Assembly (NCBI GenBank): GCA_023396215.1
Contig: JAEWWW010000108.1
Location: 1-19,566, forward strand
Reading direction: 5' to 3'
DNA length: 19,566 nt
Source of the DNA: Bacillota bacterium
Lineage (GTDB): Bacteria > Bacillota > Clostridia > Oscillospirales > Ruminococcaceae
The translations under genes and the position numbers were made by a program. Below, piece by piece: positions 1 to 5,630 of the stretch. Positions within the stretch are counted from its first letter, which is position 1, and each line of letters opens with the position of its first letter. The notes under the pieces are model-generated. The model ran no database searches, was not told the DNA's origin, and saw nothing but the letters and a program-made list of their open reading frames with translations.

Positions 1-1463
1 CCATCCTCTTCGATGTGACCGACAAGGAGCGCTACTGGAAAGAGCTGCTGCAGGAAAAAGAGCTTTTGAGAACCACGCTGCAATCGATTGGGGACGGTGT
101 GGTGACAACCGATAATCTGGGCGTCATTACCGGCATGAACAGCGTGGCGGAAGAGCTGACCGGCTGGGATAACGGCATGGCGGTTGGCAAAACCTTTGGC
201 GAGGTGTTCATCCTGCAAAACGAGGATACCGGGCAGCCGGTGGAAAACCCCATCCAGAAGGTGCTGGAAACAGGGCTGGTGGTCGGCCTTGCCAACCACA
301 CCGAGCTGGTGAGCCGCCGCGGGGGGCGTATCCCCATTGCCGACAGCGCCGCGCCTATCAAGGCGGAGGATAGCCAGACCTTCGGCGTTGTCATGGTGTT
401 CCGCGACGTAAGCCACGAAAAAAAGCACAGCAAGGAAATTGAGTTCCTAAGCTACCACGACGCCCTGACCGGCCTTTACAACCGGCGCTACATAGAGGGA
501 ATGATGCCCCGGCTGGATGGGCCGGAGCATCTGCCGGTTTCGGTAATTATGGCCGACGTCAACGGTCTGAAGATTACCAACGACGTATTTGGGCATCAAG
601 CCGGGGACACCCTGCTGAAAAGCGTGGCCGACCTGATGCAAAGATACTGCGGCCAAAGCAATCTGGTCGCCCGCTGGGGCGGGGATGAGTTTGTGATTCT
701 CATGCCCGGCACCAGGCTGGAAGCAGCGGAAGAGATTGTGCAGAAAATTAAGGATACCCACATCCAAATCGAGGGCAGCAGCCTTTCCCTCAGCCTCTCT
801 CTCGGCTGCGCCTGCAAGGATAGCCCGGAGCCCGGCATCCAGACCGCCATGCAGCAGGCGGAGGAGTATATGTACCAGCACAAGCTGCTGGACGGCAAAA
901 GCTACCGCAACGCCATCATCAGCACCCTGCTGGCCACCCTTTATGAGCGAAGCAACGAAACCGAGGAGCATTCCAAGCGGCTGGAAGCCTACTGCCACGC
1001 CATCGGGCGAGAGCTGCAGCTATCCTCCAAAGAGATGGACGAGCTGTCTCTGCTGGCCCTGCTGCACGATATCGGCAAGGTGGGCATTCACCCCAACATT
1101 CTGAAAAAGCCCGGCCCCCTGACCCCTGCCGAGTGGGATGAAATGCGGCGGCACCCCGAAATCGGTTACCGAATTGCGCAGGCAACCCCCGAGCTGGCGG
1201 TTATGGCGGATTTAATTTTATCCCACCATGAGCGCTGGGACGGCGCCGGCTACCCCCGCGGGCTCAGGGGAGATGAGGTCCCCCTTGCCTGCCGCATCCT
1301 CGCGGTGGTGGACGCCTTTGACGCCATGACCAACGACCGGGTATATCGGCGGGCCATGACCATAGAGGAAGCAGTCTGGGAGCTGGAAAGGGACGCTGGA
1401 AAACAGTTTGACCCGCAGGCGGCGCAGCTTTTGCTTAAAATTATCGCGAGCGAAAGGCCGTAG
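1..1463 (+). CDS. PAS-GGDEF-HD-GYP signalling protein (5' end outside window)
   Basis: This is a predicted cyclic-di-GMP turnover enzyme. The frame is open from the window edge, and the first residues (ILFDVTDKER) look like the tail of a preceding sensor domain, so the true start lies upstream. Counting from the GTG at 15, a PAS domain spans about residues 20-137. A GGDEF domain follows at about 145-300, with an intact GGDEF motif at 222-226 (bases 678-692). An HD-GYP domain covers about 310-480, with HD at 351-352 (in HDIGK) and GYP at 412-414. Both catalytic signatures are intact, so it may be a diguanylate cyclase and a phosphodiesterase in one chain. The RxxD inhibitory site usually found just before GGDEF is replaced (GQSN), so product feedback is probably absent. 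The signal sensed cannot be told. The domain calls are secure, but the net activity is not. Confidence 0.93.
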   Translation, partial: ILFDVTDKERYWKELLQEKELLRTTLQSIGDGVVTTDNLGVITGMNSVAEELTGWDNGMAVGKTFGEVFILQNEDTGQPVENPIQKVLETGLVVGLANHTELVSRRGGRIPIADSAAPIKAEDSQTFGVVMVFRDVSHEKKHSKEIEFLSYHDALTGLYNRRYIEGMMPRLDGPEHLPVSVIMADVNGLKITNDVFGHQAGDTLLKSVADLMQRYCGQSNLVARWGGDEFVILMPGTRLEAAEEIVQKIKDTHIQIEGSSLSLSLSLGCACKDSPEPGIQTAMQQAEEYMYQHKLLDGKSYRNAIISTLLATLYERSNETEEHSKRLEAYCHAIGRELQLSSKEMDELSLLALLHDIGKVGIHPNILKKPGPLTPAEWDEMRRHPEIGYRIAQATPELAVMADLILSHHERWDGAGYPRGLRGDEVPLACRILAVVDAFDAMTNDRVYRRAMTIEEAVWELERDAGKQFDPQAAQLLLKIIASERP

Positions 1464-1515
1464 TGTCGGGGTTCGCCGATGCTGCCAAAAAACGCCGACC
1501 CAAAAGCTGGTTTGA

Positions 1516-1540
1516 GGCTGTCTGTGCAAAACAGGCAGCC
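1516..1540 (+). other. Stem-loop after the GGDEF/HD-GYP gene
   Basis: GGCTGTCTGT pairs with ACAGGCAGCC over 10 bp (one G-T) around a GCAAA loop. It begins 53 nt after the stop codon. No clear T-run follows, so it may be a weak terminator or a 3'-end protecting hairpin. Confidence 0.4.
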
Positions 1541-1660
1541 TTGCCACATGCCGTCAGGAAAGCCGCCTGCCCATTGTTTGCAAAATGCCATGGGCTGTGG
1601 ACCTGCCTGCCGCGGTCACGGGGCGTTTATCGGCGGTAATAAACGGGCCATCGCGCCCTC

Positions 1661-1702
1661 GGGGGGCCTCCCCTTTTTTTCCGGCCCGCTTTGCGCTATA
1701 AT
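1661..1702 (+). promoter_or_regulatory. Possible terminator followed by a promoter for the lipoprotein gene
   Basis: GGGG(GGCCT)CCCC followed by seven T (1674-1680) resembles a short intrinsic terminator. A perfect -10 TATAAT lies at 1697-1702, 49 nt before the ATG at 1751. The -35 at 17 bp spacing is only T-rich (1674-1679). The rest of the 287-nt gap from 1464 holds only the hairpin listed separately. Confidence 0.4.
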
Positions 1703-1750
1703 GGGTTTATTCACCAGCTATTACCGGCTTTTTTGAAAAAGGAGGCAGCC

Positions 1751-3004
1751 ATGAAGCAGTTTTTTGCAGCCCTGTTGGTTTTGGGGCTTCTCGCTACATT
1801 GTCGGCCTGCGGTGGCAGAGCACCCGCTCCCCTGCCTCAGCAGCCCGCCCCGCAGCGCCCCCAGCCGGTGGGCCCCGCCACCCTTGGGGCTGCGGCCCAG
1901 ATTTTTGCCCAGTTGCCTGAGGCGGAGCTTCGCCTGACCACCACCGACGCAAAGCCCGGCGCGCAAGCCGATTTGGACGCCCTGTATCAAGTGCTGCTGG
2001 AGCTCAAGCCGGAGACACTGACCAAGTTTTATGCCGGTGCAATGCCCACCGATTTTGTGGGCAAGGCCACCCTCTCGAAGGAGGATAGCGCCGGGCTGCT
2101 GGATATGCTCCGCTTGCTGGAGGGCAGCGTCATCACCGGCGAGCTGGGCAACCCGCCCACCGGCGGGGGCTGGCAGTGCTACCTTGAAACCGCCGACGAC
2201 GCCTTTTCCCTCTCCTACAATGGCGCATGGCTGATGTTCTCCCGCTCGGGGGCCGCCGCCACCCATATCTTCGCCTGTGAAGACGATAATGGGGTTGGCA
2301 CCCTTCTTTGGCAAAAGCAGACCGACCAGATGGAGGCCCAAACCGGAAAACCGGTGGACTTAACCTATCAGGGCCGCATCATTTCCCGGCTCTACGCGCT
2401 GGACAGCGTCAACTACACCACCCATCTGGTGCCTCCGCTCTATGCCGCCGAGCGCCTGAAGGCTTTGGAGGGCTACACCTCCGCCCAGCCCGCCGACAGC
2501 GAGGTCGCCTACCTTCTGGTGGGGTATGACTCCGACGGCAACGAACAGAAGGAATATATCTACATCGGCGAAGACGACGCCAGCATCGCCCTGAAGAAGG
2601 AATGCGCGGCAGCCATCGCCAACTACCCCGCCCATGTGCATTGGTTCACCCATATGAGCCCCCATAAGCTGACCAAGGTGGTTTTCAGCGGCTACAACCG
2701 CGACCAGAGCCGCTCGCTGGGCCTGACCATAAGCGACTCCAGAGCGCTGTACAAAATAAGCGACTTTTTAAAAAATGATTTTGTGGTGAGCGGCACCCGC
2801 ATGGTTACACAGGAAAGGGTCAACTTTAACACCCCGGCCGGTCTCTATACGCTGGAGCTCACCTTTGATACCGGGGTCACCTACAGCTCCTTCGGCTATG
2901 ATGTGGATATCTGGCTGTATGCCAGCGACTTGGGTACAACCATCGGTTACAACTGTGATAAAGCGGTGATTGACGACCTGCGCGACCTGATGAATAGCTT
3001 TTAA
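1751..3004 (+). CDS. Putative lipoprotein of unknown function
   Basis: I do not recognise the family. The chosen ATG at 1751 follows AAAAAGGAGGCAGCC, a near-ideal ribosome binding site. An in-frame start at 1691 would put a non-signal extension in front and overlap the -10. The 417-residue product begins with a lipoprotein signal peptide (MKQFFAALLVLGLLATLSAC), with the lipidated Cys at residue 20. A Pro/Gln/Ala-rich linker of about 25 residues follows. The rest is a soluble domain, presumably outside the membrane, with no transmembrane segment or catalytic motif I can name. Two genes follow in the same direction: a small membrane protein 44 nt downstream and a DUF4180 gene. A shared transcript ending at 3888-3945 is likely. 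The lipoprotein call is secure and the function unknown. Confidence 0.85.
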   Translation: MKQFFAALLVLGLLATLSACGGRAPAPLPQQPAPQRPQPVGPATLGAAAQIFAQLPEAELRLTTTDAKPGAQADLDALYQVLLELKPETLTKFYAGAMPTDFVGKATLSKEDSAGLLDMLRLLEGSVITGELGNPPTGGGWQCYLETADDAFSLSYNGAWLMFSRSGAAATHIFACEDDNGVGTLLWQKQTDQMEAQTGKPVDLTYQGRIISRLYALDSVNYTTHLVPPLYAAERLKALEGYTSAQPADSEVAYLLVGYDSDGNEQKEYIYIGEDDASIALKKECAAAIANYPAHVHWFTHMSPHKLTKVVFSGYNRDQSRSLGLTISDSRALYKISDFLKNDFVVSGTRMVTQERVNFNTPAGLYTLELTFDTGVTYSSFGYDVDIWLYASDLGTTIGYNCDKAVIDDLRDLMNSF

Positions 3005-3048
3005 ACCGCCGCCCTATGGGGCGCTTTCTGCCGGAAGGAGGAATACAG

Positions 3049-3495
3049 ATGAAAAAGGCAATGCTGTTTTGCGTCGGGCTTTTCCCCTTTGCGATGGGCG
3101 TCGCGCTGGACGCCTTTATCACCGGCTGCCCGGTGGGGCTTTCCTTTTTCTTTGCGTTTATCAATCTGGCGGTGCTGGCCCTGTGGGGGGCCGCGGGCTT
3201 TTTGCTGCGGCGGCATGCCGCCACCACCCGCGAGGCCGTGGCCCTTGCCCACCTGCCCGCTGCCGTCATGCTGCTGCTCATTCTGGTGCAGGAGCTGGCA
3301 CTGGGCCACTACCGGCTGAACTGGGTGGGGCTCGCTACCCAGCTCTTTTACCTGCCGCTCATTCATCTGCCCAGCCGCCTGCTGTTTTTTGCCCACACTT
3401 TGCCGCCGGTTTATATCGCCGCCTTTGCCGGTATGGTGGCGGTGTTCTGGCTGGGTGCAAGGCTGTATGAAAAGGCAGCCGCTGAAGCTGCCTGA
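3049..3495 (+). CDS. Small multi-pass membrane protein, unknown function
   Basis: The ATG at 3049 follows GGAAGGAGGAATACAG, which decides the start over an in-frame ATG at 3016 that has no ribosome binding site. The 148-residue product has about four hydrophobic segments (about 3-20, 27-48, 64-84 and 113-136) with short loops, and ends in a Lys/Glu/Ala-rich tail. No family motif is visible. The stop TGA (3493-3495) touches an ATG at 3495, but the next gene probably starts at 3516. It lies between a lipoprotein and a DUF4180 gene and is probably co-transcribed with them. Function unknown. Confidence 0.8.
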   Translation: MKKAMLFCVGLFPFAMGVALDAFITGCPVGLSFFFAFINLAVLALWGAAGFLLRRHAATTREAVALAHLPAAVMLLLILVQELALGHYRLNWVGLATQLFYLPLIHLPSRLLFFAHTLPPVYIAAFAGMVAVFWLGARLYEKAAAEAA

Positions 3496-3515
3496 TGAAA
3501 GTAGAGGATGTCCAT

Positions 3516-3887
3516 ATGAATATTCAAAAAGTAGAGAAGCAGGGCGCGCTCATTGCGCTGGTAGAGAGCGACCGGCCGCTGATAACCGACGTACAGTCGG
3601 CCCTTGACCTGATGGCGACGGTGCAGTATGAAACCGGCAGCCGTCTGATGGCGCTGCCCAAGGCCGCTTTTGCCGAGGCCTTTTTTGAGCTGCGCACCCG
3701 TCTTGCAGGGGAGGTTTTGCAGAAGTATGTCAACTATGGCGTAAAGCTTGCCATCTTTGGCGACTTTTCGGGCTACACCAGCAACGCCCTTAAAAGCTTC
3801 ATCTATGAAAGCAACCGGGGCAACGCGGTGCTTTTTGTACCGGATGCCGCCACGGCCATTGAGCGTTTGGCAGCGGCGCAGCCTTAA
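3516..3887 (+). CDS. DUF4180 domain-containing protein
   Basis: This 123-residue cytosolic protein matches the DUF4180 family along its whole length. Recognisable blocks are ITDVQSALDLMATVQYETG near the N-terminus, a central FFELRTRLAGEVLQKYVNYG, and LAIFGDFSGYTSNALKSFIY with ESNRGNAVLFV near the C-terminus. The biochemical role of the family is unknown to me. The ATG at 3516 follows AGAGGATGTCCAT, and homology begins there. An upstream in-frame ATG at 3495 overlaps the previous stop and would add seven residues. It is the last gene of the left-hand + strand cluster, with a terminator directly behind it. Confidence 0.9.
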   Translation: MNIQKVEKQGALIALVESDRPLITDVQSALDLMATVQYETGSRLMALPKAAFAEAFFELRTRLAGEVLQKYVNYGVKLAIFGDFSGYTSNALKSFIYESNRGNAVLFVPDAATAIERLAAAQP

Positions 3888-3945
3888 AACAATAAAAAAT
3901 AACCCTATGCCGCATGCGCCGACATAGGGTCATTTTTTTATTGTT
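3888..3945. terminator. Bidirectional intrinsic terminator
   Basis: ACCCTATG (3902-3909) pairs with CATAGGGT (3923-3930). It is followed by seven T on the + strand (3933-3939) and flanked by an A-run on the other side (3893-3899). It ends the DUF4180 gene (+) and the convergent mntP gene (-). The outer AACAATAAAA/TTTTATTGTT arms can extend the stem. Confidence 0.9.
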
Positions 3946-3988
3946 GATTTTGCCGGGGCAGTCAGCGGCCCCGCCCGGTGGCGTGTCG

Positions 3989-4555
3989 TCACAGCCACCC
4001 CAAATGTTCGGCCAAAATTTTAACCGCTATCAAAATCAGAACGCTGCCGCCCAAAGTCTGAGCCTTGCCCTTAAACCTTGCGCCAAAGCGGTTGCCCAGC
4101 GCCACCCCCGCAAAGGAAATGACAAAAGTAACACCCCCAATAAAGGAAACCGCCGGCAGGATATCCACCTGCAAAAAGGCGAAGGTTACCCCCACCGCCA
4201 AAGCGTCGATGCTGGTGGCCACCGCCATCAGCAGCAGCTCCTTCATATCAAGGCCAATGGTGCAGTTGTCGCCGCAGTCGGCCTCGGCGCGGGCCTCCTT
4301 CAGCATGTTGACCCCGATGACGGTCAGCAGCACAAAGGCAACCCAGTGGTCCACCCGGGTGATGTACCGTTCAAACCGGTAGCCCATAAGCCAGCCCAAC
4401 AGCGGCATCAGCGCCTGAAACCCGCCAAAGGTCAGCGCAATGACAGCGCCGTGACGGTAGTTCAGGCGGCGCATGTTCAGCCCCTTGCAGAGGGCCAGCG
4501 CAAACGCGTCCATCGACAGCCCCACCGCAACGAGCAGCAGTTCATAGATCTTCAT
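3989..4555 (-). CDS. mntP: MntP family manganese efflux pump
   Basis: This gene encodes a 188-residue inner-membrane Mn2+ exporter, the usual length of the family. Six hydrophobic segments are visible in two related halves. The conserved acidic residues lie in SMDAFALALCKG (Asp16) and TSIDALAVGV (Asp118), the known metal-path positions of the family. A Cys/Asp-containing loop (DCGDNC, about 93-98) separates the halves. The ATG at 4555 is preceded by AAAAGGGGACGAGAAAA, a modest ribosome binding site. Upstream on the same strand are a sigma-A promoter, a yybP-ykoY riboswitch and two terminator hairpins, so expression should rise with Mn2+. A bidirectional terminator lies downstream. The family and the riboswitch support each other, so I am confident. 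Confidence 0.95.
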   Translation of the reverse strand: MKIYELLLVAVGLSMDAFALALCKGLNMRRLNYRHGAVIALTFGGFQALMPLLGWLMGYRFERYITRVDHWVAFVLLTVIGVNMLKEARAEADCGDNCTIGLDMKELLLMAVATSIDALAVGVTFAFLQVDILPAVSFIGGVTFVISFAGVALGNRFGARFKGKAQTLGGSVLILIAVKILAEHLGWL

Positions 4556-4609
4556 TTTTCTCGTCCCCTTTTGTTGTTACGCCGCCTGTTTCCTTTTATC
4601 CCCATAAAG

Positions 4610-4643
4610 AAAAAACAGGCAAGCTGCCGCTGTACCTGTTTTT
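4610..4643 (-). terminator. Second terminator-like hairpin in the mntP leader
   Basis: In the RNA sense, AAAACAGGTA pairs with TGCCTGTTTT (10 bp, one G-U), an inner AGC/GCT extends the stem, and six U follow. It lies 17 nt beyond the hairpin base of the first, riboswitch-controlled terminator (10 nt beyond its U-run) and 54 nt before the mntP start. The ATPase leader has a homologous hairpin with compensating base changes. Confidence 0.7.
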
Positions 4644-4650
4644 AAGCAAT

Positions 4651-4684
4651 AAAAAAACACATGTACAGCGCTGCGCCATACATG
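4651..4684 (-). terminator. Riboswitch-controlled terminator of mntP
   Basis: In the RNA sense, CATGTATGGC pairs with GCTGTACATG over 10 bp around a GCAGC loop (4660-4684). A UGUUUUUUU tract follows (U-run complementary to 4651-4657). Its first four bases (CATG) are also the end of riboswitch P1 (4681-4686), so the two structures exclude each other. Confidence 0.9.
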
Positions 4685-4770
4685 AGTCTCATTAATTAAG
4701 GCAAACCAGGCCCAAGGGCCAGTATGTTGATTTGCCGCGTATCAAACGCCAATTACTCCCTCATGAAACG
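4681..4770 (-). promoter_or_regulatory. yybP-ykoY (Mn2+) riboswitch upstream of mntP
   Basis: The - strand reads CATGAGGGAGTA at its 5' end and ATGAGACTCATG at its 3' end, the two hallmark segments of the yybP-ykoY class. P1 is CATGAG (4765-4760) with CTCATG (4686-4681). Inside are a GCGT/ACGC hairpin and a GGCAAA/TTTGCC stem capped by GGCCC/GGGCC. The class binds Mn2+ and commonly controls MntP and P-type ATPases, exactly the two genes found here. Mn2+-stabilised P1 would sequester the terminator's 5' arm and allow read-through. The class assignment is from motif and context. A covariance-model search would confirm it. Confidence 0.9.
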
Positions 4771-4775
4771 CTAAT

Positions 4776-4804
4776 AGTATACTATATATTCCAGCGGCTG
4801 TCAA
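4776..4804 (-). promoter_or_regulatory. Sigma-A promoter of the mntP leader
   Basis: On the - strand a perfect -35 TTGACA (4804-4799) is followed, after 17 bp, by -10 TATACT (4781-4776). Transcription should begin just before the riboswitch. The promoter of the ATPase leader has the same two hexamers and the same spacing. Confidence 0.9.
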
Positions 4805-4836
4805 ATATGCACCCGGGCAAATTTCTGCCGCCGGGG

Positions 4837-4926
4837 AAGGGTTGTCAAGGCCGTTTGTAACCCATCTGCGGGGCGAGGTGAGCGTCCCCCTGCGGCTGCG
4901 GCCGGTCACACATCCCGCCAACCCTT
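4837..4926. repeat. Nested inverted repeats upstream of the NUDIX gene
   Basis: AAGGGTTG (4837-4844) is inverted as CAACCCTT (4919-4926). Inside lie GGCCG/CGGCC and GGGG/CCCC pairs. This GC-rich stretch contrasts with the AT-rich NUDIX gene starting 93 nt further on. It could be a small mobile-element remnant or a structured leader. The remainder, 4927-5018, shows only a weak TATGAT-like box at 4962. Confidence 0.3.
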
Positions 4927-5018
4927 GCATAGGGATGGTGGAAAATTGCTGCTATGAATGGTATGATGGCTACAGAAAAAGCTTTGAACTACTTATTATT
5001 GATATCAGGAGGGGGCTT

Positions 5019-5450
5019 GTGGAATTTAAGACCTATCCTTTCAACACTCTCGGAAATTATTTTTCCGCGGATATTATGGCAATATATAAGGGAAAATGGA
5101 TATTCTGCATGCACAAAGAAAGGGCCGCATGGGAACATCCAAGCGGACATATCGAAACTGGCGAAACACCGTTAGAAGCTGCAAAAAGGGAGCTGTATGA
5201 AGAAACCGGAGCTGTTGATTTTGATATTGAACCACTTTGTGACTACTATATCAACGCAAAACTAAACGGCAACAATTTTAAGGGCAATAGGCAGGTTTAT
5301 TTTGCAACCGTCCATACTTTGAGCCAGTTGCCGCACCACAGCGAAATGGGAAAGACAGGTCTTTTCGATTCTTTGCCAGACGAATTAACATATCCGATTT
5401 TACGGGATTATTTTTCGATAGCCTTGGAAAAGCGGCAGTCAATAGTATAA
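5019..5450 (+). CDS. NUDIX hydrolase
   Basis: This is a 143-residue NUDIX pyrophosphohydrolase. The full Nudix box is present: GHIETGE, seven residues, then RELYEETGA, with the metal-binding RE..EE residues intact. The N-terminus (EFKTYPFNTLGNYF) matches where related clostridial NUDIX proteins begin. That, with AGGAGGGGG at 5007-5015, favours the GTG at 5019. Longer in-frame extensions back to 4842 run through GC-rich sequence of non-coding look. The substrate (nucleotide clean-up is usual) cannot be read from sequence. It stands alone between two - strand metal exporters. Its base composition is lower in GC than its neighbours (my hand count gives 21 G/C of 60 in 5041-5100, against 40 of 60 in 6061-6120), which suggests transfer from elsewhere. 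Confidence 0.92.
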   Translation: MEFKTYPFNTLGNYFSADIMAIYKGKWIFCMHKERAAWEHPSGHIETGETPLEAAKRELYEETGAVDFDIEPLCDYYINAKLNGNNFKGNRQVYFATVHTLSQLPHHSEMGKTGLFDSLPDELTYPILRDYFSIALEKRQSIV

Positions 5451-5470
5451 TTATAATAAGAGCCTGAATG

Positions 5471-5505
5471 AACAGCCCCGCATCTGTAAAAGAGGCGGGG
5501 CTGTT
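5471..5505 (+). terminator. Hairpin closing the NUDIX gene
   Basis: AACAGCCCCGC (5471-5481) pairs perfectly with GCGGGGCTGTT (5495-5505), starting 20 nt after the NUDIX stop. Only a poor T-run follows (TTGGTTG), so it may be a weak terminator. Confidence 0.6.
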
Positions 5506-5533
5506 GGTTGCCGCCGCGTACCCAACCCTGCCA

Positions 5534-5570
5534 CGCAAAAGCCGGGGCTGCAAGGGGCAGCCCCGGCTTT
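5534..5570 (-). terminator. Terminator-like hairpin after the P-type ATPase
   Basis: A 14-bp perfect stem, AAAGCCGGGGCTGC (5538-5551) with GCAGCCCCGGCTTT (5557-5570), lies 60 nt downstream of the ATPase stop on the - strand. There it is followed by a short T-run (the stem end plus TTTTGCG). The convergent NUDIX hairpin is 32 nt away. Confidence 0.65.
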
Positions 5571-5630
5571 GAACCGTCGGGTTGGCTTTTAACACGGCCT
5601 ATGGGGCCACGTATCGGGTATCGCCTTGCC

